Notes under the pieces: generated by a model
What the model was told of the DNA's origin: nothing
Database searches by the model: none
Seen by the model: only the letters and a program-made list of their open reading frames with translations
Position numbers and translations under genes: made by a program
In this document: piece after piece, positions 31,659 to 41,086 of the stretch
Layout of the letters: each line of letters begins with the position of its first letter
Position numbering within the stretch: position 1 is the first letter of the stretch
Assembly (NCBI GenBank): GCA_947495685.1
Contig: CANLZY010000031.1
Span: 1-58,578, forward strand
Source: an uncultured Tropicimonas sp.
GTDB lineage: Bacteria > Pseudomonadota > Alphaproteobacteria > Rhodobacterales > Rhodobacteraceae
Length of the DNA: 58,578 nucleotides
Reading direction: 5' to 3'

Positions 31659-34163
31659 ATGATTGAAATCATCGCTGCCGCGCGGTTGCTCGATTTTGAC
31701 ACCGACACAAAGCTGGAAGAAGCCAGTGGCCTGGAGGACTTCGTTCTCGACCATCAGGCACGTCTTGATTTCCTTTTCGATGACGCTTCCGTGCTGGGTG
31801 GGTTGTTGACGGGCGCACCCGCGGTCCTGTCGAGCAGCCTGATCGCCTGGCAGAAGACCGTTTCAAGCCCGATGGGCGACGCCAAGGTCCGCGTCGAACT
31901 GGGTGGCAGCGGTATTGACCCGGTCTCCAGCCTGGGTGACCTGCTGGTCGCGGTGGACAAGGGGGTCGCGAACGGAACGCTGGACAGCCTGAAGATCAAG
32001 ATGACCGATGGCGGCAAGACCCGCACTGTCATGGATGTCGATATCGCTCCGACCGGGCTGGTCGTGACCTCGGGCAATCAATCGATCGAGTTGGCGGGAG
32101 TCATTCCGACGGGGATCGCGGACGCCGTTGGCGCGGTTGCTGCACTGACGGGCCTTCAGGATTTCGAGGCGCTGAGCAACAAGGAATTCAACCAGCTTGT
32201 CGCCCAGTTGCAAGGGATTGGTCTGTCCGGACTGACCGTCAAGGATGGTGATGACACGGTTCTGTCGTTGTCCCTGTCCGGAAGCAAGATCACCCTGGCC
32301 GCAGGGGAGTTGACTCTGGTTGCGAACGGCACCTTCCCGGCTGGAAGCCTGGGGCAGGTCGTCGATCTGGCCCGTGACCTTCTGCTGGACGCCGAAGACG
32401 GCACGCTGAAGCTGTCGGATTATCCGGATCTGGATCTGACGTCGCTGACCCTGTCGGACGCCAAGGGAAAGCTTCTGGAAGTCGAGGGCGAGATCGGCAA
32501 CATCCTCGACGAAACGCTGACCAAGGTTACGGTCAAGGGGACGGGCGGCAATGACAACATCCTGATCTATGACGACATCTCCGGGGAAACAGTGCTTGTC
32601 CAGGCCGGCAATGGCGATGACAGGGTTCTGATCGGCGGACCGGAATATGGCGAGTACTTCGGCTCCGGCGAGGTATATCCCGCCCCCCGTCTGCTGGGCG
32701 AAAGCAACCTGTTCCAAGGTGGCAAGGGGCACGACACCCTGATCATCGATGATTCCGATTTTACTTTTGCTTCTCAGGTCATCGACCTGAACCTCGTCAA
32801 AGGGCGCGTTTTCGGCGCTCAATACGATGGCGATACCTTCAAGGTTGGCGACAAGAGCTATCAGGTCAAGTTCCAGCAGTTCGAGCAGTACGGCATTCTG
32901 GCGACCGGAGATATCCGGGTCACCGGCAGCGACGGCCCCGATCGGCTGGACCTCTACAATGCAGACGGCTACGTCGACATCGACGGCGGCAAGGGATTTG
33001 ACCGTCTTGGGTTGGACAAGCTGTTTGATGGCGATGGCTTCAACGGAATGACCAAGACCGAGTTCCGCTCGACAGTGACGCTGTCGCAGGATGGTCGGGG
33101 GGGCGTGAGTCTGTTCGACAATGAAAGCAAAGACTACGTGGGCATGTTCAACCGCATTGAGCAGATCCGTTTCATCGCCAACCGGAACACCGGCGCGACA
33201 GAGGACGTCGACATGGATCTGCTGGTCGATTTCGACCTTCGCGGAACGACGGGCGACGATTCGATCAACGGTTCGAGGTTCGACGACATGATCCTTGGCC
33301 GGACCGGAAACGATGTCATCAACGGTTTTGGTGGTTCTGACCTGTTGAACGGCGGCGTCGGCGCGGACACGATCAAGGGGGGGCTCGGGGCCGACTTTAT
33401 CTATGGCAACGATGGCCCGGACAAGCTTGACGGCGAGGATGGCAACGACGTGATCATCGGCGGCCTTGGCGACGATACCGTCAAGGGCGGCCGCGGAAAC
33501 GACACCCTGGAAGGGGGCATTGGCAAGGACTCCGTCCTGGGTGGCGCCGGCAAGGATTCCCTCAAGGGGGGCGACGGCAACGACACCATGTCAGGCGGCA
33601 CTGGCAACGACGAGATGGGCGGCGGCACCGGCAGCGACACGATGGACGGTGATAACGGCAACGACTTCATGGAAGGTCACGCCGGCAAGGACGTGATGTC
33701 AGGCGGCAAGGGCAACGACGTCATGGACGGTGGAACGGATAACGACACCCTCAAAGGCAACGCGGGCAACGACATCATTTCCGGGGGCATCGGCAACGAT
33801 GTTCTGGAAGGCGGCTCTGGCGACGACAAGTTGTACGGCGATGGCGGCAATGACACCCTGCGTGGTGATGCCGGGAACGACGTGCTTGATGGGCATTTCG
33901 GTGCAGATACCTACGTGTTCGGTGCAAACTTTGGCAACGACACGATCCTGACGTTCAAGGCCGCCAAGTCGTCAGCGGCCCATGATGTGATCGAGTTCGA
34001 GAGCTCTCTGGGCGAGGTTTCGGATCTGGCAGGCTTCAAGGCGGCGTCCACCCAGGATGGCACCTCGATCGTCTATGACTACCTTGATGACGGCGTGAAT
34101 GTTCTCGTCATCGAGAACACCAACCTGAACAAACTCACGGCAGACGATTTCGACTTCGGTTGA
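31659..34163 (+). CDS. RTX-family calcium-binding protein with large non-repetitive N-terminal region
   Basis: An 834-residue acidic protein, probably secreted by a type I system without a cleaved signal peptide. Residues 529-744 hold 24 nonapeptide repeats of the GGxGxDxUx type that fold into a calcium-bound beta roll. The last ~90 residues (ADTYVFGANFG, then DVIEFESS) resemble the C-terminal RTX secretion region. The first ~500 residues have no motif I can name; they contain further glycine/aspartate clusters such as GTGGNDNILIYDD. ATG 31659 has AAGGA upstream; an in-frame ATG at 31581 lacks one. No type I exporter is in the window. Location among polysaccharide genes suggests a matrix or surface-layer role. 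Confidence 0.85.
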   Translation: MIEIIAAARLLDFDTDTKLEEASGLEDFVLDHQARLDFLFDDASVLGGLLTGAPAVLSSSLIAWQKTVSSPMGDAKVRVELGGSGIDPVSSLGDLLVAVDKGVANGTLDSLKIKMTDGGKTRTVMDVDIAPTGLVVTSGNQSIELAGVIPTGIADAVGAVAALTGLQDFEALSNKEFNQLVAQLQGIGLSGLTVKDGDDTVLSLSLSGSKITLAAGELTLVANGTFPAGSLGQVVDLARDLLLDAEDGTLKLSDYPDLDLTSLTLSDAKGKLLEVEGEIGNILDETLTKVTVKGTGGNDNILIYDDISGETVLVQAGNGDDRVLIGGPEYGEYFGSGEVYPAPRLLGESNLFQGGKGHDTLIIDDSDFTFASQVIDLNLVKGRVFGAQYDGDTFKVGDKSYQVKFQQFEQYGILATGDIRVTGSDGPDRLDLYNADGYVDIDGGKGFDRLGLDKLFDGDGFNGMTKTEFRSTVTLSQDGRGGVSLFDNESKDYVGMFNRIEQIRFIANRNTGATEDVDMDLLVDFDLRGTTGDDSINGSRFDDMILGRTGNDVINGFGGSDLLNGGVGADTIKGGLGADFIYGNDGPDKLDGEDGNDVIIGGLGDDTVKGGRGNDTLEGGIGKDSVLGGAGKDSLKGGDGNDTMSGGTGNDEMGGGTGSDTMDGDNGNDFMEGHAGKDVMSGGKGNDVMDGGTDNDTLKGNAGNDIISGGIGNDVLEGGSGDDKLYGDGGNDTLRGDAGNDVLDGHFGADTYVFGANFGNDTILTFKAAKSSAAHDVIEFESSLGEVSDLAGFKAASTQDGTSIVYDYLDDGVNVLVIENTNLNKLTADDFDFG
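33243..33890 (+). repeat. Tandem 27-bp repeats encoding 24 RTX nonapeptides
   Basis: A continuous run of 24 diverged 27-bp units coding for glycine- and aspartate-rich nonapeptides such as GGDGNDTMS and GGTGSDTMD. The units are in frame with the RTX gene and are protein-coding repeats, not a CRISPR array. Confidence 0.92.
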
Positions 34164-34182
34164 TGTCGCTTGCATGAACCTC

Positions 34183-34209
34183 GCACCTCGAACCTGGCGT
34201 TCGAGGTGC
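34183..34209 (+). terminator. Rho-independent-like terminator after the RTX gene
   Basis: GCACCTCGAAC (34183-34193) and GTTCGAGGTGC (34199-34209) form a perfect 11-bp stem with the loop CTGGC, 20 nt after the RTX stop codon, followed by CTTTC. The stem is strong and the T-run short. It may also serve the convergent gene that ends at 34324. Confidence 0.7.
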
Positions 34210-34323
34210 CTTTCACGCCATGCTTGGGAAATCTCGGGCTGAGTCGGCTACCTGGCAGGTCGGGCGCGCTCCATACGGGGGTGCCTGATCGGTGATCAGG
34301 CCGTGAAGGTCACGTAAGCCTTT

Positions 34324-35319
34324 TCAGGCGTCGGTTGTCGCGAGCGACGTTATCTCGCTGTGGGGGCGGCTTCGTTTTCCGCCCAGACCGTCCTTCACGC
34401 CGTGCCACATCATCCGGTAATAGGCCTTGCGTCCGTCGCCGTAGTGGCGGCCCGCAGATACCCATTTCAGCAGAATGAACAAGAACGCGGGCCAGAACAT
34501 CACGCCAGCGGCAAAGCGATAGACCAGTAGCCCATTCCGGGCCGTGTAGTAGGCCTTCCAGATCGGGCTGTAGAGACCAACCTTGCCGTTGAAGGCACGG
34601 TTGTAATCGTGTTCAAATCGCAGGTCGGGCAGGAACCCGATGCGCATCCCCGCCTTTCGCAGCCCCAACGTATACAGCACATCATCGCCATAGATGAACA
34701 GGCTACCGTCCGGATACCCGACCTTCTGGATCGTCTCGCGTGATACGAACAGGCCGACAAAGGAGGTCGCGTCGATCTCGATTGCGTCGGACTCATAGGC
34801 CTCGTCCGGGATGTGAAACCCCCCGCGCGATTTACCGACAAGGCTGCCCGCAAGGGTCCGCATGAAAGTCGGCATGTGCCAGAACGGGTTGATGGTTGGG
34901 CGGTTCATCTCGCAGATGCGACCGTCCTTGAGGTAGACAGCCGCCGAAATGGCATCCCACTTCGACAGGTCTTTTTCCAGGAACTCGGACAGGCAGCCAG
35001 GGTCCGGCCGCGCATCGTCGTCCATGATGACCATCCACTCCGGATCGTCCAGTTCCACCGCCTTGCGCAGACCCAACTCAAACCCGCCGGCGCCACCAAG
35101 ATTCCCGGGTGCGCAGATGGCGCGGATGCGGTCATCCGTCAGCGTTTCAAGCCACTCGCGTGTGCCATCGTTGGAGCCGTTGTCGATGATGAAGATGCGG
35201 TCGCACGGCTCTTCCAGCAAGCGGGCAACGGTGCGTTTGATTTGAAGCAGGCGGTTGAACGTAACCACGATAGCCGCAAGGCGTATGCCGTTGCGTCGCT
35301 CGTCTCCGCTTGGTGTCAT
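34324..35319 (-). CDS. GT2-family glycosyltransferase, probably galactofuranosyltransferase-like
   Basis: A 331-residue cytoplasmic enzyme (GT-A fold). Motifs: AAIVVTFNRL near the N-terminus, IIDNGSNDGT, NLGGAGGF at 73-80 and the metal-binding MDDDARPD with D100-D102. The GGAGGF motif is shared with galactofuranosyl- and rhamnosyltransferases of the GlfT/COG1216 type, and the window also holds glf, so transfer of galactofuranose is a reasonable guess. The C-terminus has a hydrophobic segment (VMFWPAFLFILLKW) that may associate with the membrane. The start is uncertain: ATG 35319 is used because it directly precedes the conserved fold, though its ribosome binding site is poor; a TTG at 35541 would add 74 non-conserved residues. 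Confidence 0.8.
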   Translation of the reverse strand: MTPSGDERRNGIRLAAIVVTFNRLLQIKRTVARLLEEPCDRIFIIDNGSNDGTREWLETLTDDRIRAICAPGNLGGAGGFELGLRKAVELDDPEWMVIMDDDARPDPGCLSEFLEKDLSKWDAISAAVYLKDGRICEMNRPTINPFWHMPTFMRTLAGSLVGKSRGGFHIPDEAYESDAIEIDATSFVGLFVSRETIQKVGYPDGSLFIYGDDVLYTLGLRKAGMRIGFLPDLRFEHDYNRAFNGKVGLYSPIWKAYYTARNGLLVYRFAAGVMFWPAFLFILLKWVSAGRHYGDGRKAYYRMMWHGVKDGLGGKRSRPHSEITSLATTDA

Positions 35320-35549
35320 GTCAGTCTGAACCAACGAAGAATTCGTGGAACGCTCACTGTCGTAACTACCATCGGTATCCTGAAAATGCCGGACCACCCG
35401 TCCCCCACTCTCTGTACAAACCAATGAATCTATCGCACTCGAAATGCCGCATTGCGGCAACCAATAAATTACGTGCGGGAAAGGCACAACCGACTCTTCT
35501 TCCCTTACGGGATTGGTCGCAGGAATGGGCTCGTTTGTCAAAAGGTATA

Positions 35550-35578
35550 CCGGCGGTTTCTAGGCGAATAACCGCCGG
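35550..35578 (-). terminator. Hairpin after the Wza-type gene
   Basis: CCGGCGGTT (35550-35558) and AACCGCCGG (35570-35578) form a perfect 9-bp stem with an 11-nt loop, about 24 nt after the stop of the leftward Wza-type gene. On the minus strand TATACCTTTTG follows, giving a weak T-run. Confidence 0.5.
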
Positions 35579-35601
35579 ATTTCTGTTGTATATGCCTTAT
35601 G

Positions 35602-36699
35602 TTACTGCGCGAACTGGTCGGTGATCCCAACCACGGTTCCAAGCAGGCCAAAGACGGTACGTGCGGCATTGATCGGGGACTCCGTTACCAGCACGGTGTC
35701 ACCGGAATAGACCGGGAAGCGACCGGCGCTGAACAGCCCATCCGCAGAGGTCAGGTCAACCGTGAAGACCGTTCTGGAATTCGTCGGTCCGGTTCCATTC
35801 GTCCGCACGGCCGAAGCCGGATACTCCCGCAGAACGAGCACGCCTTGCGGGTTGGCACGATTGTCAGCAATTCCGCCCATCAGGGACATCGCATCCAGGA
35901 CAGAGATCTTGTTTTCGGTAAAGTAGATGACCTCTTCCTGGCCAGCCGCACCGAGAGCCCGGAAGTAGCGATCATCCTCGACCAGCGCGACCTTGTCGCC
36001 GCCCAGCAGAACGGTGTCCTGTTCTGGCGAGTCGTAGAGTGTGTCGAGCGAGGTGGAATAGGCTTTTCCGGCACGGATGAGTCGAACTTGCGGATTGCGC
36101 AGGGCCTCTGGTCCGCCGCCCTTGCTGATCAGGTTCAGAACTGTGAAGTGGCCTTCGGGGAGCGGGACGGTGCCTGGCGTCTTGACGCCACCCACAAGAC
36201 TGACCGAGCCGCGCGTTCCGGGTGTCACGTTCAACTGCACCTGGGCCGAGGGGACGATGGACAGCATCTCCGCTTCGACGAGGCGACGCGCAGCGTCCGG
36301 TGTCTTGTCGGAGACCTTGAGGTATCCAAGGTAGGGGATGAAGACTTGGCCGGTCTCTGTGACCCGCATGTTGCTGACATCGACCAGCTTTTCAGACGGC
36401 GCCGTAATGAGGGAGTTTTCTTCGGTGTCCCAGATCACAAGGTCGATCCGGTCGAATGGCTTGATCCGGATTTCGTTGGCGACGTGCCGATGTGCCACCC
36501 AGCCGAAAGATTTCACGTTGTGCGTTGTCGGCCAGCGCGAAAATGTCGACAGATTGTTCCGTGTCACGGCGTACACGGCGAAATTCGGTTGTTCCGAGTT
36601 AACTTCGGTCAGCACTTCGGACTCGATCGGAGCGCCGCGCGGCAAAGCACAGGCCCCAAGCAACACAACGGCCACCAACGACCGGAAAAGTTTCAGCAC
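35602..36699 (-). CDS. Outer-membrane polysaccharide export lipoprotein (Wza/KpsD family)
   Basis: A 365-residue outer-membrane lipoprotein. The lipobox LLGAC gives a lipidated C17. A Poly_export domain begins near NEIRIKPFDRIDLVIWDTEE, followed by SLBB-type domains (VSLVGGVKTPGTVPLPEGHF and a later repeat with GDKVALVEDDRYF). Proteins of this family form the octameric channel through which capsule or exopolysaccharide leaves. It could partner the KpsE-like protein at 17503 or the Wzc-like protein at 54670. It is transcribed leftward after the RTX protease gene, 154 bp apart. Confidence 0.92.
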   Translation of the reverse strand: MLKLFRSLVAVVLLGACALPRGAPIESEVLTEVNSEQPNFAVYAVTRNNLSTFSRWPTTHNVKSFGWVAHRHVANEIRIKPFDRIDLVIWDTEENSLITAPSEKLVDVSNMRVTETGQVFIPYLGYLKVSDKTPDAARRLVEAEMLSIVPSAQVQLNVTPGTRGSVSLVGGVKTPGTVPLPEGHFTVLNLISKGGGPEALRNPQVRLIRAGKAYSTSLDTLYDSPEQDTVLLGGDKVALVEDDRYFRALGAAGQEEVIYFTENKISVLDAMSLMGGIADNRANPQGVLVLREYPASAVRTNGTGPTNSRTVFTVDLTSADGLFSAGRFPVYSGDTVLVTESPINAARTVFGLLGTVVGITDQFAQ

Positions 36700-36853
36700 T
36701 CTGTCCCCCAGAATCGCTTTTTGGGCGCGGTTTGGCAGAACACGCCTCAGAGACAGATAGCGTCAGGCTTGGCGAGGGGTCAACCGTTCAGCCTGCGACC
36801 CAGAGCGCCGTTTGGCGACTCCGTGCCGAATGTCCTGTCCGTCGGGATGGAGA

Positions 36854-38653
36854 TCAGACGAGGATCAGGTCCGATGGGTCCAGCTGGCTTTCGAGGAGCC
36901 CGCGAATCTCGACGAGGTCACCGGTATCTGACAGCGAGATCTCGAGCCCGAGCGCGGTTGGCGTGACCTTGGCCGCGACCTCCCGAAATGTGGAAAGCCC
37001 CCAGTCGGACAGGTCGAGTCTATCCTTGCCGTCTTCCCAGTCGAGGATGATATCTTTCGCGCCGCCGCGTTCGAAGACAAAGACGTCGCTCCCATTTCCA
37101 CCGTCGAGCGTGTCCGTGCCGGAATCGCCGTTCAACCGGTCCACACCGTTGCCGCCGCGCAGGATGTCATTCCCGATGCCGCCGTTCAGAATGTCATTCT
37201 GGTCGCCGCCCTTGAGGACGTCCTTTCCGGCCCCACCGGTCAACGTGTCGGTGCCGTCCCCGCCGTCGAGCTTGTCATTCCCGTTGCCGCCAAGCAGGGC
37301 GTCGTTGCCAGCTGCGCCATAGATCTTGTCGTCGCCAGCCTCGCCCTTGATCGTGTCGTTGCCGTTGTTGCCATAGAGCTTGTCGGCCTGGGTGCCGCCA
37401 AAGATCCTGTCGTCGCCGCCTTCGCCCTTCACGATATCCGTGCCGGCATTTCCGTACAGGACATCGTTGTCGGTGCCGCCAAGAAGCGTGTCATTGCCGC
37501 GTTCGCCCTTCAGGGTGTCCGCCCCAGCGAAGCCCTTGAGCGTATCCGTGTCGTTGCCGCCGAACAGCTTGTCGTTGCCCTTGCTGCCGATCAGGGTGTC
37601 ATTTCCATCACCACCCTTGAGGATGTCGTTGCCGTCCAGCCCGTCGATGATGTCGTTGCCCGCCCCACCGGAGATAACGTTGGCTCCGATGTTTCCGGTC
37701 AGCCTGTCGTTGCCGCCACCCGAAACGAGATTCTCGATAACGGTTCCCTCGGCGATCGCCATGTTCCCGATATGGTTGCCGACATTCGAAAAGACTCCCG
37801 ATTGCAGGGTGATCTTCTGGTCGTGCGCGGTCCTGGAGAAGTTGAGGGTGTCGATGCCACCGTCGTCGATGATGGTGAAGGCCATCGTCTGCCACACCTC
37901 TTCGAGATGGTCGTAGAAGTCGCCCGCCGTCGAGCCGACGCCATAGGTCGTGTTCCCGGTTCGCAGTGTTCCGACGGTGCCATAGAGCATCTGTGCGGCC
38001 AGGATATCGGCTGGCATGAGGGTCAGGACGTTTGCCTGGGATGCCTTGACCAAGGGGTTCTCGTCCTGATCGAAATACGACATCACGGTCGCTTGCCAAC
38101 TGTCGTTGGCGTACTCTGCATCCGTGGCGAAATCCTTGCCCTTGCCGGGCGTGCTGCCGTAGTCGGTCGGATGCTCGAACCCCAGGGCATGCCCCAGTTC
38201 GTGCACGAAGGTGCGGAAGACATAGCTGTCAAAGGCCGGACCGTCCTCAGGCAGCCAGGATTGGGCCACGTTCACATCTGCCTTGGAGATCGTATAGTCG
38301 GTGCCGCGCACCGTTGCGCTTGTGGAGGTGTTGGCTCCGCTGCGCTCGTCGTCAAATGAGATCTTGACGCTCTGCCCTGAGGGCGGATTGGCGGCGGAAA
38401 ACTGGATACCTGTGGTCGCGGTCCAGGCTTCGAGCGCGTATTTTGCATACCACTGCCCGTCCTTGGTCAGGTCGGAGTAATCGACATAAACGATCTGATC
38501 GGGGTTCCGGTCGAGGTCAATTGGCAACGACCAGGAATACCCTTTGTGAACTGCCCAATCAGGATAGGCCAAGGTATTGGCGATCTCGGTAACGGTCAGG
38601 GTCGGTAGGTCTGATGTGCTCGAGGCTGCGGCCTCAGTTGTGGAAAGTGCCAT
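36854..38653 (-). CDS. Serralysin-like (M10) zinc metalloprotease with RTX repeats
   Basis: A 599-residue secreted metalloprotease. The zinc motif HELGHALGFEHP places ligands at H151, H155 and H161, and VMSYFDQ supplies the Met-turn. Residues about 310-525 contain some 23 RTX nonapeptides that bind calcium; a C-terminal region (DVFVFERGGAKDIILDWEDG) resembles type I secretion signals. There is no Sec signal peptide, as expected for type I secretion. An inactive propeptide is not obvious. The type I exporter genes are not in the window. Location between a sugar transferase and wza-type gene suggests it acts on the extracellular matrix or surface proteins. Confidence 0.92.
   Translation of the reverse strand: MALSTTEAAASSTSDLPTLTVTEIANTLAYPDWAVHKGYSWSLPIDLDRNPDQIVYVDYSDLTKDGQWYAKYALEAWTATTGIQFSAANPPSGQSVKISFDDERSGANTSTSATVRGTDYTISKADVNVAQSWLPEDGPAFDSYVFRTFVHELGHALGFEHPTDYGSTPGKGKDFATDAEYANDSWQATVMSYFDQDENPLVKASQANVLTLMPADILAAQMLYGTVGTLRTGNTTYGVGSTAGDFYDHLEEVWQTMAFTIIDDGGIDTLNFSRTAHDQKITLQSGVFSNVGNHIGNMAIAEGTVIENLVSGGGNDRLTGNIGANVISGGAGNDIIDGLDGNDILKGGDGNDTLIGSKGNDKLFGGNDTDTLKGFAGADTLKGERGNDTLLGGTDNDVLYGNAGTDIVKGEGGDDRIFGGTQADKLYGNNGNDTIKGEAGDDKIYGAAGNDALLGGNGNDKLDGGDGTDTLTGGAGKDVLKGGDQNDILNGGIGNDILRGGNGVDRLNGDSGTDTLDGGNGSDVFVFERGGAKDIILDWEDGKDRLDLSDWGLSTFREVAAKVTPTALGLEISLSDTGDLVEIRGLLESQLDPSDLILV
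37073..37720 (-). repeat. Tandem 27-bp repeats encoding RTX nonapeptides of the metalloprotease
   Basis: About 23 diverged in-frame 27-bp units encode nonapeptides such as GGDGNDTLI and GGAGKDVLK on the minus strand. The base sequence differs from that of the RTX repeats at 33243-33890, although the protein pattern is the same. Confidence 0.9.
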
Positions 38654-38903
38654 ATCTGCGTCCTTCTTAGGATCGAGCGGTCGTGCCGCCGCGGCGTCTG
38701 GTTGTCGTCATTCGTTGTCTCTCAGGCCATTTCTCTCAAGCCAGCAAGTCCAATCGAGAAACCCTGACGGCGCTGCGGCTTGTCCGGATTCCCTGACGAC
38801 GATTTTACCACGAACCATCTCACGTGAAACGATTTCGTTCGGGTCCGATACAAATTCAAGATTGTGATGTGTTCGCGTTACAAATCCGGCGCACAGGTGG
38901 CGA

Positions 38904-39623
38904 TCATAGACGATCTGCTTTTCTTTTGAGCCGATTCACGCGCCGTCCCGGCAGTGGCAAGATTTTGCCAGCGGTCAGGTAGATCAGGTAGAGGTCCAGC
39001 CCCAAGGACCAGTTTTCCCGATACATGCGGTCGAGCCGGGCCTTTCGAGGGATGCAACGTCGAATGTAGATCTCTTCGGTCTCTTCCGGCGTGGAGGTAT
39101 CCCGCAGCAGCAGTTCCTCGTGGGCGTGAAACATCACGGTGGCGAGGCCCGTGATGCCGGTCCGTGACCGAAGCACATCGGCATAGAGATCCGGAAACAT
39201 GGCGACATAACGCGGCGCCGGCGGACGCGGTCCGACAAAGGACATGTCTCCGATCAGGACGTTCGCCAGTTGTGGCAGCTCATCCAGCCGGGTCTTGCGC
39301 AGACGATGCCCCAGACGGGTGATCCGGTGGGCCTTGTCGCCGCCCGAAACGCCCGCCTCCGGCCCCGAGGTATCGACCTCCATCGTGCGGAACTTCCAGA
39401 GGGTAAAGGTCGCGTTCGGCGCTTTCATCCGCACGCCCGGGTAGATCACGGGGCGACCATCGCGCAACAGCACACAGATCCAGATGATCGTCCCGATAGG
39501 TATGCCTGGAACCAGAAGCACAAGGGCAAGCACAATGTCGAACAGCCGCTTGGAGGCGGGGACCAACCCGAATCCGGGTTCAGACCTGGCGGGGCTCACG
39601 CCGCTGCTTGCGGTCTCGGGCAT
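38904..39623 (-). CDS. Undecaprenyl-phosphate sugar-phosphate transferase (WbaP/ExoY family)
   Basis: A 239-residue membrane enzyme of the short bacterial sugar transferase class. An N-terminal helix (about 30-52) anchors the catalytic domain, which shows [21 protein letters not shown] and [11 protein letters not shown]. Such enzymes move a sugar-1-phosphate from a nucleotide sugar to undecaprenyl phosphate and so start repeat-unit synthesis. It lies directly downstream of ugd (9-bp gap), so the two are one leftward operon. Length is normal for the family without the large membrane extension of WbaP. The sugar is not determined. Confidence 0.92.
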   Translation of the reverse strand: MPETASSGVSPARSEPGFGLVPASKRLFDIVLALVLLVPGIPIGTIIWICVLLRDGRPVIYPGVRMKAPNATFTLWKFRTMEVDTSGPEAGVSGGDKAHRITRLGHRLRKTRLDELPQLANVLIGDMSFVGPRPPAPRYVAMFPDLYADVLRSRTGITGLATVMFHAHEELLLRDTSTPEETEEIYIRRCIPRKARLDRMYRENWSLGLDLYLIYLTAGKILPLPGRRVNRLKRKADRL

Positions 39624-39632
39624 GGATCGGGC

Positions 39633-40937
39633 TCAGCGACCAACGGCCACGTAAACCGCGAACCCGGCGGCCTTTGCATCCTGCGCGGAGTAGACATTGC
39701 GAAGATCCGCCATCCTGGCAGTCGCCATGCTGGAAGCGATCCGCGACAGGTCCAGCGCACGGAACTCGTTCCATTCGGTCAGGAGAACAATCGCATCGGC
39801 GCCATCGGCGGCAGAATAAGCGTCATCCATCCAGTCCGCGCCTGGCAGCAACGCTTCGCCTTCGCGGCGCCCCTGCGGATCGACAACCCTGACTCGCGCA
39901 CCGCCACCGATCAGCGCCGGTACGATGGTGAGCGAGGGCGCTTCGCGCATGTCGTCAGTGTTCGGTTTGAATGTCACGCCCAAAACCGCAATCGTCTTGC
40001 CATTGAAACTGCCGTCGCACATGTCCTGCAACTTGACGATCATCCGACGCTTCACGTCCTCGTTCACCTTGATGACGGTCTCGGTCAGTTGAAGCGGCAC
40101 GGAAAAATCCTGCCCGATCCGCGCCAACGCGTGGGTATCCTTCGGGAAGCAGGAACCGCCGTACCCAGGACCCGCATGCAGGAACTTGTTGCCGATACGA
40201 TTGTCCAGGCCCATGCCCTTGGACACCGCCTTGATATCGGCTCCGGTCCGCTCGCACAGGGCAGCGATCTCGTTGATGAAGGTGATCTTGGTCGCGAGGA
40301 ATGCGTTGGCGGCGTATTTGATCATCTCGGCCGATTCCAGATCGGTATAGACGATCGGAAAGTCCCGCAGGAACAGAGGTCGATAGACCTCGCCCATCAG
40401 ATCCTGTGCCCGGTCGGATTCGACGCCGACAACCACGCGGTCGGGACGCATGAAATCGTCAATCGCGGCGCCTTCGCGCAGGAATTCCGGGTTGGATGCC
40501 ACGTCGAAGCCCAAGTCGGGGCGTGCGGTGCGGATGATCTCCTCGACCTTCCGGTTGGTGCCAACCGGGACCGTCGATTTCGTCACCACCACGGCATAGT
40601 CGGACATGCAATGGGCGACCGCTTCCGCTGCGGCGTAAACATAGGTCAGATCCGCATGGCCATCGCCACGCCGGGTCGGTGTGCCCACAGCGATGAAGAT
40701 CGCGCCGGCACCCTTGACCGCTTCGGCCAGATCGCCGGTAAAGGACAGCCGGCCCGCATCGACATTGGTCTTCATCAATTGGTCGAGCCCGGGTTCAAAG
40801 ATCGGAACTTCGCCGCGCCGGAGCATGTCTACCTTGGCCGGATTGTTGTCCACACAGACAACCTCGTGCCCGAAATCCGAGAAGCACACGCCGGAGACGA
40901 GCCCGACATAACCCGTACCAATCATCGCAATCTTCAT
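39633..40937 (-). CDS. ugd: UDP-glucose 6-dehydrogenase
   Basis: A 434-residue cytosolic dehydrogenase that oxidises UDP-glucose twice with NAD to UDP-glucuronate. The N-terminal NAD-binding motif IGTGYVGL, the catalytic cysteine in GGSCFPKDTHAL (C263) and the C-terminal UDP-binding domain are present, and length is normal. The product feeds the UDP-glucuronate 4-epimerase encoded at 42285-43295 and the sugar transferase downstream. The gene is transcribed leftward, and the CAP-domain gene lies divergently 149 bp away. Confidence 0.96.
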   Translation of the reverse strand: MKIAMIGTGYVGLVSGVCFSDFGHEVVCVDNNPAKVDMLRRGEVPIFEPGLDQLMKTNVDAGRLSFTGDLAEAVKGAGAIFIAVGTPTRRGDGHADLTYVYAAAEAVAHCMSDYAVVVTKSTVPVGTNRKVEEIIRTARPDLGFDVASNPEFLREGAAIDDFMRPDRVVVGVESDRAQDLMGEVYRPLFLRDFPIVYTDLESAEMIKYAANAFLATKITFINEIAALCERTGADIKAVSKGMGLDNRIGNKFLHAGPGYGGSCFPKDTHALARIGQDFSVPLQLTETVIKVNEDVKRRMIVKLQDMCDGSFNGKTIAVLGVTFKPNTDDMREAPSLTIVPALIGGGARVRVVDPQGRREGEALLPGADWMDDAYSAADGADAIVLLTEWNEFRALDLSRIASSMATARMADLRNVYSAQDAKAAGFAVYVAVGR

Positions 40938-41086
40938 GTTCCTGCCTCTGTTCGGCTAAACTGTTGGCACGCGAATGGGCCAATCTGCCAAAACTGTCAA
41001 TGTGACGACCTCTATTCGGTCGATCCTGTTGCAGGGAAAAGGCGAAAAAACCATTCGTCAGAGGCAGATCCGAGGGTACCGCAAAC

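Noticed and set aside
33243-33890. Regular repeats that might suggest a CRISPR array
   Set aside because: The repeats are 27-bp in-frame units encoding RTX nonapeptides without unique spacers.
34324-35541. Longer form of the GT2 enzyme starting at TTG 35541
   Set aside because: The extra 74 residues look non-conserved and the TTG has no ribosome binding site; TTGACA there could instead be a -35 element, but no good -10 was found.
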